Source: Betaproteobacteria bacterium
GTDB taxonomy: Bacteria; Pseudomonadota; Gammaproteobacteria; Burkholderiales; Burkholderiaceae_E
Length of the DNA stretch: 11,430 nucleotides
Assembly: GCA_016868095.1 (NCBI GenBank)
Contig: VGHV01000048.1
Coordinates: 1-11,430 of the forward strand
Direction of reading: 5' to 3'
In this document: in pieces, positions 1 through 6,896 of the stretch
Numbering within the stretch: position 1 is the first letter of the stretch
How the letters are laid out: every line of letters starts with the position of its first letter
The notes under the pieces: model-generated
Told to the model about the DNA's origin: nothing
The model's database searches: none
Seen by the model: only the letters and a program-made list of their open reading frames with translations
Program-made: the position numbers and the translations under genes

Positions 1-303
1 TTGCACGGGGTCCGAACGATCGCTATGTTCGTCGACCAACGAACGCTTGAGTCGCTGCAAAAGCTGGGCATTGCGCGGCCCAAAAGCTTCACCATCGGCC
101 AAGTGAAAGATTCTTCTTTCACCCTCTCTAAGCCCGACCAAGCACCGCTCAAGAGCATGCGCGAGCTGCCCCGAGCCCATTTGAATGGTTGCAGGCCGAT
201 CGCCAAAGGTACTCATGACAGGCTCGTTTGCGTTTAACAGACTGATTCGATAGTGGAGCGTCAAGAAGGAATCTTCTTGCACGGTCAGCTGCTGCACTGT
301 CAA
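1..303 (-). CDS. fkpB: FKBP-type peptidyl-prolyl cis-trans isomerase, SlpA/FkpB-like (3' end outside window)
   Basis: The minus strand reads open for 101 codons to the window edge. The product is a recognisable small FKBP: DSFLTLHYRI at residues 11-20, then STFGDRPATIQMGSGQLAHA, LERCLVGLREGERRIF, and EAFGPRNAQL in the insert-in-flap part typical of SlpA/FkpB. Such proteins catalyse proline cis-trans isomerisation in the cytosol and act as small chaperones. In proteobacteria the gene usually precedes ispH, which would lie off the left edge. The start is taken as TTG at 303-301, because a strong Shine-Dalgarno GGAGG sits six bases upstream and an in-frame TGA lies seven codons further up with no ATG or GTG between. 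A GTG two codons downstream is the alternative. The gene is divergent from radC. Family identity is sure; the exact start is less so. Confidence 0.92.
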   Translation of the reverse strand, partial: MTVQQLTVQEDSFLTLHYRISLLNANEPVMSTFGDRPATIQMGSGQLAHALERCLVGLREGERRIFHLADGEAFGPRNAQLLQRLKRSLVDEHSDRSDPVQ

Positions 304-309
304 TTCACA

Positions 310-314
310 CCTCC
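310..314 (-). promoter_or_regulatory. Ribosome binding site deciding the TTG start of fkpB
   Basis: On the minus strand GGAGG lies six bases before the TTG at 303-301. It is one of the strongest Shine-Dalgarno sequences in the window and supports the non-ATG start of the FKBP gene. The GTG two codons later would be twelve bases away, which is too far. Confidence 0.7.
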
Positions 315-376
315 GTTCTAAGTCTCATGAAGCTGAAAGATTTCCCAGCCCCTTTTTTCAATAAGGAGTTTATGCC

Positions 377-1123
377 ATGGCACCAGTTATCAAGCAAACA
401 CCCTTTTCTCAAGCGATCGGCGATGTTCCAAGTCAGCTCAAGCGTGACGTTAGCGATCAACTCATGGATGATGTCCAAGGCGATCTAATTCGTACGGATA
501 CAAGGATTCGAATCGATTATTATAACGATCTTCACAGCATTAGCGATGTCGAATTAGTCGCTGCCTGCCTTGGCGATGACAGGCAGGTCCATCCAAAACC
601 ATCGAGCAAACGACGCGGCCTTCAGCGTGCGGCTCAGCGACTCGATCAGGCAGGCTCTTTGCGTGAATTTCTCAAAGCTGCGCCGCCACGACTTCAGGCA
701 ACTCGCGAACTCATTCGCCGTGCCCTCGCCGAAGACTTACAAGCTACCGATAGCTTTCAAAGTCCCGGCGCTCTCGAAGCATTTTTGAAAATTTGGCTAA
801 GCGATCGAAGCGTTGAGTGCTTTGTCGTGCTCTTTTTAAATGCGCAACACCAATTGATCCGCGCAGAAACACTATTTCGTGGCACCGTGAACCAAACCGC
901 TGTTTATCCCAGGGAAGTGGCTAAGCGCGCGCTCGAACTCAACGCCGTTGCACTTATCCTTGCTCATAACCATCCCTCCGGCACCATTGAAGCGAGCCAC
1001 TCGGATCGCCTACTTACCGAAGCAATCAAGCGCGCCTTGCAAACACTCGACATCCGACTGCTAGACCATATGATCATCGGAGCATCCGATTGCCTTTCCT
1101 TCGCACAACGCGGATGGATTTAA
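377..1123 (+). CDS. radC: RadC family protein (JAMM/MPN+ domain)
   Basis: The 248-residue product has the RadC layout: a helical N-terminal part with a recognisable ISDVELVAACLG at about 57-68, then a JAMM metalloprotease-like domain from about 130. The JAMM zinc motif is intact: Glu164 in ETLFRGT, HNHPSG at 197-202, then Ser207 and Asp210. RadC was once named for DNA repair, but its real role in most bacteria is unsettled, so I give the family and not a reaction. ATG at 377 is preferred because AAGGAG at 363-368 is eight bases upstream; the ATG at 372 is in another frame and too close. The N-terminus is longer than usual (about 225-230 residues is typical) and the helix-hairpin-helix segment is poorly conserved. 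The gene is divergent from fkpB and separated from rho by a long gap. Confidence 0.93.
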   Translation: MAPVIKQTPFSQAIGDVPSQLKRDVSDQLMDDVQGDLIRTDTRIRIDYYNDLHSISDVELVAACLGDDRQVHPKPSSKRRGLQRAAQRLDQAGSLREFLKAAPPRLQATRELIRRALAEDLQATDSFQSPGALEAFLKIWLSDRSVECFVVLFLNAQHQLIRAETLFRGTVNQTAVYPREVAKRALELNAVALILAHNHPSGTIEASHSDRLLTEAIKRALQTLDIRLLDHMIIGASDCLSFAQRGWI

Positions 1124-1250
1124 AAGCGAAAGCCGCAAATCGGACACATCGTTAAAGCGGTGAGGAGCGTGCACGAGCAACGCTACAAATAAGCCCCATG
1201 GCTAAAGTGCTACAAACATTGGCCCGTGCAGCTCAATCGACAGTGATCGA
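1124..1250. other. Intergenic stretch after radC, no gene seen
   Basis: Both strands lack a convincing reading frame and I see no stem-loop followed by a T-run, so radC has no obvious intrinsic terminator here. The only small feature is the 8-bp palindrome CGTGCACG at 1168-1175, which is short enough to be chance. In many betaproteobacteria thioredoxin (trxA) lies just upstream of rho; it is absent here. Confidence 0.5.
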
Positions 1251-1279
1251 TTGCCCTTTACCTCACTTGGGTTTATAGT
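1251..1279 (+). promoter_or_regulatory. Probable sigma70-type promoter of rho
   Basis: TTGCCC at 1251-1256 (4 of 6 to the -35 consensus) and TATAGT at 1274-1279 (5 of 6 to the -10 consensus) are separated by exactly 17 bases. Transcription would begin near 1286 and give a leader of about 210 nt before the rho ATG. Called from consensus match, ideal spacing and position only. Confidence 0.6.
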
Positions 1280-1285
1280 TCACGG

Positions 1286-1495
1286 GCGTTTAGTCGACGA
1301 GACCATCTGTCGAACGCTATGATGCAGATGCCATCCGACGACTTCAAAGCCACTTCAACCTCGTTGGAGTGATGGCCGGTCCATGTTGAGCAAGTGGTTA
1401 AAACCACAGGCCCGTGTGCCTAAACCCACCCCAAGCTTGTCGCTTACCCATCAGCCATCTTTTGCGCATTGCGACAACACTTTTGATTGAATTTC
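1286..1495 (+). promoter_or_regulatory. Long structured, C-rich 5' leader of rho
   Basis: The predicted leader starts with a bulged stem: GCGT 1286-1289 with ACGC 1314-1317, and TCGAC 1294-1298 with GTCGA 1309-1313. A nine-pair stem follows, CACTTCAAC 1351-1359 with GTTGGAGTG 1363-1371 (one G-U pair, loop CTC). A short hairpin GTGGT/ACCAC lies at 1394-1407. Downstream, about 1404-1463 is C-rich and G-poor (roughly 25 C against 9 G, by count) and mostly unpaired, the composition Rho favours for loading. Known for E. coli: rho has a long leader and represses itself by terminating there. Inferred here: the same kind of autoregulation. No Shine-Dalgarno is visible close to the rho ATG. Confidence 0.5.
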
Positions 1496-2758
1496 ATGCA
1501 CTTATCCGACCTTAAGGCTTTGCATATTTCGCAACTGATCGAGATGGCCCAGGGCCTCGAGATTGAGAACGCCAACCGTATGCGCAAGCAGGAGTTGATG
1601 TTTGCCATCTTGAAACGCAAGGCAAAACTCGGCGAATCAATTTTTGGCGACGGCGTGCTGGAGATCCTTCCCGATGGTTTCGGTTTCCTAAGGACGCCTG
1701 AAACCTCTTATCTGGCAAGCCCTGACGATATCTATATTTCACCATCGCAGATCCGGCGTTTCAATCTGCACACTGGCGATGCGATCGAAGGCGAGGTGCG
1801 AACACCAAAAGATGGTGAGCGCTACTTCGCGTTGGTGAAGGTTGACAAGATCAACGACCAAGCCCCCGAAGCGTCAAAAAACAAGATCCTTTTTGAAAAT
1901 CTCGTCCCCTTGCACCCCGATCAAATGCTTCATTTAGAGCGGGATATGAAGGGTGATGAAAACATTACCGGCCGAATCATCGACATGGTGGCGCCAATCG
2001 GTAAGGGACAGCGGGGACTGATTGTTGCGCCTCCCAAAAGCGGCAAAACGGTGATGATGCAGCATATCGCCCACGCGCTAAAGGCAAACCATCCAGATAT
2101 TGTTCTGATTGTCTTATTGATCGACGAACGTCCGGAAGAAGTTACCGAGATGCAACGATCAGTACGCGGCGAAGTCGTGGCTTCAACCTTTGACGAGCCT
2201 GCAACCCGGCATGTGCAAGTCGCTGAAATGGTGATCGAGAAGGCAAAGCGATTAGTCGAGCATAAGAAAGACGTCGTGATCTTGCTCGATTCGATCACAA
2301 GGCTCGCAAGAGCCTACAACACCGTTGTTCCCTCCTCGGGCAAGGTATTAACCGGTGGCGTCGATGCCAATGCGCTCCAACGACCGAAACGCTTTTTTGG
2401 TGCAGCGCGAAACATCGAAGAAGGCGGATCGCTCACCATCATTGCCACGGCTCTGATCGACACCGGATCGAGAATGGATGAAGTGATTTACGAGGAGTTT
2501 AAAGGCACAGGCAACATGGAGATCCATCTCAATCGCCGGATGATGGAAAAACGGGTCTACCCTGCTATGGATATCAATCGATCGGGCACACGTCGCGAAG
2601 AGTTATTGATTGCCAAAGACATGCTGCAAAAGATATGGATCTTGCGCAAACTGCTCCACGATATGGATGAGATCGAGGCGATGGAGTTCATGCTCGACAA
2701 AATGAAGATGACGAAGAACAATGGCGAATTTTTCGATTTAATGCGCAGAGGCGGCTAA
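1496..2758 (+). CDS. rho: Transcription termination factor Rho
   Basis: This is the 420-residue hexameric RNA-dependent ATPase and helicase that ends transcription of untranslated RNAs. Domains in order: the Rho N-terminal helical domain (1 to about 45); a cold-shock-type primary RNA-binding domain with RNP1 motif GFGFLR at 61-66; and the RecA-like motor. Walker A is APPKSGKT at 178-185 with Lys181 and Lys184, DERPEE carries the catalytic Glu near 211, and Walker B ends at Asp265 in [13 protein letters not shown]. These fall at the same residue numbers as in E. coli Rho (419 residues). ATG at 1496 is chosen because [10 protein letters not shown] matches betaproteobacterial Rho; the in-frame TTG at 1487 adds only three residues. 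Neither start has a clear ribosome binding site. rpmE2 follows 50 bases downstream. Confidence 0.98.
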   Translation: MHLSDLKALHISQLIEMAQGLEIENANRMRKQELMFAILKRKAKLGESIFGDGVLEILPDGFGFLRTPETSYLASPDDIYISPSQIRRFNLHTGDAIEGEVRTPKDGERYFALVKVDKINDQAPEASKNKILFENLVPLHPDQMLHLERDMKGDENITGRIIDMVAPIGKGQRGLIVAPPKSGKTVMMQHIAHALKANHPDIVLIVLLIDERPEEVTEMQRSVRGEVVASTFDEPATRHVQVAEMVIEKAKRLVEHKKDVVILLDSITRLARAYNTVVPSSGKVLTGGVDANALQRPKRFFGAARNIEEGGSLTIIATALIDTGSRMDEVIYEEFKGTGNMEIHLNRRMMEKRVYPAMDINRSGTRREELLIAKDMLQKIWILRKLLHDMDEIEAMEFMLDKMKMTKNNGEFFDLMRRGG

Positions 2759-2775
2759 AGCACCCGCTTACCCTG

Positions 2776-2781
2776 TATAAT
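2776..2781 (+). promoter_or_regulatory. Possible -10 element for rpmE2
   Basis: A perfect TATAAT lies in the 50-base gap between rho and rpmE2, about 28 bases before the rpmE2 ATG. I find no good -35 at the right distance, which would fall in the last codons of rho. It may be a weak promoter giving extra rpmE2 transcript on top of read-through from rho. Confidence 0.4.
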
Positions 2782-2808
2782 CAAGAGTTTTCTTGTTTGG
2801 ACTTTGCA

Positions 2809-3072
2809 ATGAAAGAAGGCATTCACCCCAACTTCCGCGAGGTTGTGTTCCAGGACATGACCAACGGCAAGCAGTTCATCATTCGCTCAACTGCGCCAGC
2901 GCGCGAAAAAGTAACGATTGAGGGCAAGGAATACCCCTTGTTCAAACTCGATACGAGTTCCGAATCGCACCCCTTTTACACCGGCGCTCAGCAGCGAGTG
3001 CTTGAAACCGGTCGGGTTGAGAAGTTTCGTCAGAAATTCGCCCGAGCAGGCGGCGCCAAGCGTAACGTTTGA
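2809..3072 (+). CDS. rpmE2: Type B 50S ribosomal protein L31 (cysteine-free)
   Basis: The 87-residue protein has the L31 type B pattern: [16 protein letters not shown] at the start, [10 protein letters not shown] in the middle and [10 protein letters not shown] near the end. L31 sits on the large subunit and bridges it to the small subunit. There is no cysteine anywhere, so the zinc-binding CxxC of type A L31 is missing and this form should work without zinc. In E. coli the type B copy is a zinc-starvation spare under Zur; here it sits in the housekeeping rho locus, so it is probably the main copy. I see no Zur-like operator. ATG at 2809 is preferred over an in-frame TTG at 2797 because family members begin MKEGIHP. 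No strong ribosome binding site is visible. Confidence 0.96.
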   Translation: MKEGIHPNFREVVFQDMTNGKQFIIRSTAPAREKVTIEGKEYPLFKLDTSSESHPFYTGAQQRVLETGRVEKFRQKFARAGGAKRNV

Positions 3073-4838
3073 AGTCCTTTTTGGTCACAGAACCCCAGGC
3101 GGGACGAGTTCCCTTCTGGGGTTTGTTGTTTTTGGCCCTGGCTTATACGCTTACAGGGCTTATTGGCCGCGACCCTTGGCGAGGTGACGATGCAGTCGGC
3201 CTCGGTGTCGCCTTTAACATGCTGCTGGCCCTCCAAGCTGGCGACTTCGACGCCTGGCTGATCAGCCAGCTACCGGGCGTTTTGTTGCCCGATGAAGGCC
3301 CACTACCCTTTTGGTTTGCATCAATCCTAGGGCTAATCACAGCAAAACTTCCGATTGACTTTGCCCTCGTCACAAGGCTTTGTTGGGTAGGAAGCTGGCT
3401 CGCCACACTTATTTTTTGCTGGCAGGCCGTGTATCGACTAAGTCGGCGACCTGAATGGATCCCCCACGATCCGATTGGCATTGCCGCGAGCCCTAGAAGG
3501 CTAGCGGCCTCGCTCGCCGATAGCAGCGTGCTCTTTTTGCTCGCTACCGTCGGTTTGGTGGAACGTGTTCATGAAACCTCGCCCGAGGCCTTTGCCATGT
3601 GCATCATGGCCGCAGGCTTCTTTTGTCTAGCGTGGAGTCTCGATTCGCCACGCAGAGCCGGCTGGGCGCTAGGGGCAGTAACCTTGTCCGCCTGGCTTTG
3701 TAAAGGCCTTTGGTTTGCCCTCGTTATACCTTTAAGCCTAGCCACACTAACCCTGACGACAGCGCACTGGCGAGGTATCGCGACCATACTTTTCTCACGA
3801 CTTGCGCTGGTTATGGCCAGCTCGCTAGGCCTTTGGTTCTGGCTCTTGATGCGAGACAGCTCAGCGGCGAGTGGGCAGCTAGCCGGTCCTATCGAGGGGC
3901 TCCAAAGGGCATGGCTTGCCGGTTGGTGGCACATACAACTCGGGGGGCCACCACAAGGATTCGGCGTGCGCTTTTACGATTTGATCCGTGAGCCTTGGTG
4001 GTTTTTTTGGCCGGTTTGGCCAGTTGCTTTCTGGGCGATCTGGTCTTTGAGCGCGCGTTGGCGAGAACCAAGTCTTGTTGCCCCGCTTGGTCTGATGCTC
4101 GCTACCTTCGCACTGAGCCCCATCGCCCCAGGCTCGAGCCTGGCATGGCTTATGCCTCTTTCGGTACCACTTGCGGCGCTAGCAGCCATGGGGCTACCAA
4201 GCCTTCGAAAAAGCCTCGTCCAGTTTATCGACTGGTATGCGGTGCTGATCTACGGCCTTATCGCCTTGATGTTTTGGGCTTATTACCTCGCTTGGCTCAT
4301 CGGCTGGCCAGAAAAAATGGCCTATCGCATGGGTATATTGGCAAGAACTGATCAAGCGAGCGTTGCCTGGTTAAGCGCTCTTGCATCACTAGTTGTTAGC
4401 CTTGCTTGGGTCAGTCTGGTTGCCTGGCGGCTCTCGCGCCAGCCCGCCGTACTCTGGAAACCTGTGCTACTCGCCTCAAGTGGCCTGGTCCTCATCTGGT
4501 TTTTGTTCCAAACCCTGTTTTTAGAGGCTCACAACACCCGAAACTCCTATCGGGAGATGGCCATGCAAGCGCGAGTTGCCATGCAAAACGCCGAGGGTTG
4601 CGTTATTGGAGAGCAACTGCGGCCCGCTGTGCAAGCGAGTCTGCAATGGTTCGCTGGCCTGGAGTTTTCAAACGCGCCCCATTGCCCTTGGCTTTTGATT
4701 CAAGACAGCGGCGAGGCCATTCGCTATGCCGCACCAGCACGTCCCGGGTGGCAATTGCATTGGGCGGGCGCAAGACGAGGTGAGAACCAGGAACGCTTTC
4801 GCCTCTACTTGAGGCAAGAAACCCAAAAGTTCGATTGA
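3069..4838 (+). CDS. Membrane glycosyltransferase-like protein, ArnT/GT39 type (GT-C fold)
   Basis: The 589-residue product is strongly hydrophobic, with roughly ten or more membrane segments (first at about 14-32, last at about 464-486), then a soluble C-terminal part from about 487, probably periplasmic. After the first membrane segment comes [17 protein letters not shown], with Asp40-Asp41 where GT-C enzymes such as ArnT keep the catalytic Asp-Glu/Asp pair. [17 protein letters not shown] at about 73-89 resembles the next conserved ArnT loop. Enzymes of this fold move a sugar from a polyprenyl-phosphate carrier to lipid A, protein or glycan; the substrate here is unknown. The start is TTG at 3069, overlapping the rpmE2 stop as TTGA, which suggests coupled translation; a TTG four codons later is possible. 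The stop overlaps the MATE gene. Confidence 0.75.
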   Translation: MKSFLVTEPQAGRVPFWGLLFLALAYTLTGLIGRDPWRGDDAVGLGVAFNMLLALQAGDFDAWLISQLPGVLLPDEGPLPFWFASILGLITAKLPIDFALVTRLCWVGSWLATLIFCWQAVYRLSRRPEWIPHDPIGIAASPRRLAASLADSSVLFLLATVGLVERVHETSPEAFAMCIMAAGFFCLAWSLDSPRRAGWALGAVTLSAWLCKGLWFALVIPLSLATLTLTTAHWRGIATILFSRLALVMASSLGLWFWLLMRDSSAASGQLAGPIEGLQRAWLAGWWHIQLGGPPQGFGVRFYDLIREPWWFFWPVWPVAFWAIWSLSARWREPSLVAPLGLMLATFALSPIAPGSSLAWLMPLSVPLAALAAMGLPSLRKSLVQFIDWYAVLIYGLIALMFWAYYLAWLIGWPEKMAYRMGILARTDQASVAWLSALASLVVSLAWVSLVAWRLSRQPAVLWKPVLLASSGLVLIWFLFQTLFLEAHNTRNSYREMAMQARVAMQNAEGCVIGEQLRPAVQASLQWFAGLEFSNAPHCPWLLIQDSGEAIRYAAPARPGWQLHWAGARRGENQERFRLYLRQETQKFD

Positions 4839-6202
4839 TGCATGCCACCACCACGCTGCGACAGCTCATAAAGCTTGCGGGACCTGTGCTGGTCAGCCAG
4901 CTTGCAGTGATGGCTAATGGCGTCATCGATACGATGATGGCAGGTCATCTTTCGTCAACCGAACTCGCAGGCCTTGGCTTGGGCACAAGCATCTACATCA
5001 TCGCCTACGTCAGCCTGCTCAGTGTACTGCTCGGATTGTCGCCCATCGTCGCGCAACACTATGGCGCAGGGAGGACCGAGGCCATTGGCGATGCCTTTGG
5101 ACAGGCGTTTTTGCTCGCTATGTTGTTGGGTATGGTCGGCACCCTGGTGTTGATCCAGAGTCATTTCTGGAGCCAAATCTCAGGAGCCCCAAGCGAAGTC
5201 GCCAGCAAGGTCGAGGCTTACTTATTCTGGTGCGCCTTGGGTGTCATACCAGCGCTTATGGTCCGCGCTTTTTCAGCGCTTTGCACAGCGGTGTCAAGGC
5301 CCCGTCTTGTCATGTGGGTGAACCTTGCAAGCCTGTGCTTCAAAGTCCCACTCAATGCCATCTTTATGTACGGCTGGGGCGATGTTGGTATCGATGCCAT
5401 GGGTGCTGCGGGTGCCGCCTGCAGCACTTGTTTGCTCTCCTACGGAAGCGCAATCGCCGTACTTTGTCTTGCCAAGCTTGATCGAGGTCTTGCCCCTTAC
5501 CGCCTCCTCGGCAGCCTCAAGCCAAAGGCGCAGCAAATGCTCGAGTTGCTACGATTAGGCTTACCGATCGGCGGAACAGCCTTTATCGACGTTAGTGCCT
5601 TTGCATCGATTGCATTGTTAATTGCGCCCTACGGTGCAGCAGCTTCGGCGAGCCAGCAAATCGCTTCGAGCCTAACGGGCGTTGTTTACATGTTCTCTCT
5701 TTCGCTAGCCAACGCGACCATGGTTTTGACGGCTCAACGCTTAGGATCTGGGCAAGTCATCGCAGCTAAAGAGGTCGCTAGCATCGGGATGCGTACCGCA
5801 ATGCTCACAGCAGCCGTAATGGCGGGCGTTCTTTTGCTAGGAAAAGACCTTCTTGCCAGGGCCTACGCCACAGACCCTGAGGTCGCGCAGACGGCTGCAG
5901 TCCTCATCATGTGGCTTGCCATTCATCAATGGCTTGATAGCTTGCAGCTGCAATACGCCTTTGTTTTGCGGGCGCACAAAATCGCAAGCCTGCCTTTTTG
6001 GATTTATGTCGCCTGCCTATGGGGCATCGGACTTGGCGGTGGTGCCTGGGTCAGCTTTTCTGGCGTCTTTGGAAGTTTCCACGATGCCAGGGCGTTTTGG
6101 TGGGCCGGGATTCTTGCATGCGCTGCAGCTTCGATTGCTCTGGGCTTGCTTGCTCGAAACACATGGGAAGCGGCTCTCAGCGCTTGCTCACCTCGCCTCT
6201 AA
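4838..6202 (+). CDS. MATE family efflux transporter, NorM-like
   Basis: The 454-residue length and about twelve hydrophobic segments fit the MATE family, which exports drugs or metabolites in exchange for sodium or protons. Typical stretches are LAGPVLVSQLAVMANGVIDT near the start, MMAGHLSSTELAGLGLG, and LGLPIGGTAFIDVSAF at the start of the second half. Asp251 stands where NorM-type proteins have the key Glu (Glu255 in Vibrio cholerae NorM). Asp367 in WLDSLQLQYAFVLRAHK matches the second cation residue (Asp371 in that protein). The ATG at 4838 overlaps the preceding stop as TGATG, so translation is likely coupled to the glycosyltransferase-like gene. It ends 40 bases from the convergent orn. 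Family is sure; substrate cannot be read from the sequence. Confidence 0.93.
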   Translation: MHATTTLRQLIKLAGPVLVSQLAVMANGVIDTMMAGHLSSTELAGLGLGTSIYIIAYVSLLSVLLGLSPIVAQHYGAGRTEAIGDAFGQAFLLAMLLGMVGTLVLIQSHFWSQISGAPSEVASKVEAYLFWCALGVIPALMVRAFSALCTAVSRPRLVMWVNLASLCFKVPLNAIFMYGWGDVGIDAMGAAGAACSTCLLSYGSAIAVLCLAKLDRGLAPYRLLGSLKPKAQQMLELLRLGLPIGGTAFIDVSAFASIALLIAPYGAAASASQQIASSLTGVVYMFSLSLANATMVLTAQRLGSGQVIAAKEVASIGMRTAMLTAAVMAGVLLLGKDLLARAYATDPEVAQTAAVLIMWLAIHQWLDSLQLQYAFVLRAHKIASLPFWIYVACLWGIGLGGGAWVSFSGVFGSFHDARAFWWAGILACAAASIALGLLARNTWEAALSACSPRL

Positions 6203-6242
6203 TTCGTGGGAATCCGCATTCAGGTCTCGGTGACCTCGCCGC

Positions 6243-6815
6243 TTATGCAAGACGCAAGAAATGCTCGCGGTAGTAACGCAATTCGTCAATCGATTCTCGG
6301 ATGTCGGCCAAAGCCGTGTGCGCAGAACGCTTCTCAAAACCCTTAGCCAGCTCAGGCCGCCAACGCTTACAGAGTTCTTTGATGGTGCTAACATCCAAAT
6401 TGCGATAGTGGAAATAACGCTCTAATTCCGGCATGTAGCGAACCATGAAGCGCCGATCCTGTCCGATACTATTGCCGCAAAGCGGTGACTTGCCCGGCGG
6501 AACGAATCGTCCGATGAAGTCGAGTAAATAAAGTTCGGCGTCGCGCTCACTGTGTGTACTTTGACTTACACGATCAATTAAGCCACTGCGTCCATGCGTA
6601 CCCTTATTCCATGCGTCCATGCCATCAAGCACGAGCTCGGGTTGGTGGATAGCAACCGCTTCGCTTTCCTCCAAACTATTTAGTTGGCTATCAGTGATCA
6701 CCACGGCAACCTCTAAAATTCGATCGACTTCAGGACGTAAACCGCTCATTTCCATGTCCAACCACACAAGATGGGTTTCATTGGTTTGTTGACCTTGCAA
6801 AGGCTCGGTGCTCAT
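6243..6815 (-). CDS. orn: Oligoribonuclease (3'-5' exonuclease of very short RNAs)
   Basis: The 190-residue protein has all DEDDh exonuclease residues: Asp20 and Glu22 in WLDMEMSGL, Asp120 in [11 protein letters not shown], His166 and Asp171 in [18 protein letters not shown]. It degrades di- to pentanucleotides left by other RNases and the pGpG made from cyclic di-GMP, and is usually essential in beta- and gammaproteobacteria. Length is slightly above the usual 180 because of a longer N-terminus. The ATG has only a weak ribosome binding site (GGA about eight bases upstream). It is divergent from the M48 protease gene and convergent with the MATE gene. Confidence 0.98.
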   Translation of the reverse strand: MSTEPLQGQQTNETHLVWLDMEMSGLRPEVDRILEVAVVITDSQLNSLEESEAVAIHQPELVLDGMDAWNKGTHGRSGLIDRVSQSTHSERDAELYLLDFIGRFVPPGKSPLCGNSIGQDRRFMVRYMPELERYFHYRNLDVSTIKELCKRWRPELAKGFEKRSAHTALADIRESIDELRYYREHFLRLA

Positions 6816-6846
6816 AACGCTATTCCATGTTGCGATTAAGATGTCG

Positions 6847-6876
6847 ATTATCGCTGACCGATGAAACCCCTATGAT
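6847..6876. promoter_or_regulatory. Possible divergent promoters between orn and the M48 protease
   Basis: In the 81-base gap the minus strand has GATAAT (plus positions 6847-6852, 5 of 6 to the -10 consensus), suitably placed for orn. The plus strand has TATGAT at 6871-6876 (5 of 6), suitably placed for the protease gene. Neither has a good -35; the best for the plus strand is TTATCG at 6848-6853, 17 bases away but weak. The two would overlap. Confidence 0.3.
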
Positions 6877-6896
6877 GAATCTCGACGCCCTAAAGC

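Noticed and set aside
1168..1175. Palindrome CGTGCACG after radC as an operator
   Set aside because: Eight bases is short enough to occur by chance, and it lies about 80 bases upstream of the only promoter I can see.
1930..2298. 122-codon open frame on the minus strand inside rho
   Set aside because: It lies fully opposite conserved Rho motor sequence, has low-complexity Ser/Thr/Ile-rich content and resembles no family I know; a shadow of rho codon usage.
3569..3934. Several antisense and alternate frames over the glycosyltransferase-like gene
   Set aside because: All overlap the 589-codon frame, which has a continuous pattern of membrane segments; the others look like composition artefacts.
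6222..6236. Hairpin AGGTC-TCGGT-GACCT between MATE and orn as a bidirectional terminator
   Set aside because: The stem has only five pairs and neither strand has a T-run after it, so it is not a convincing intrinsic terminator.
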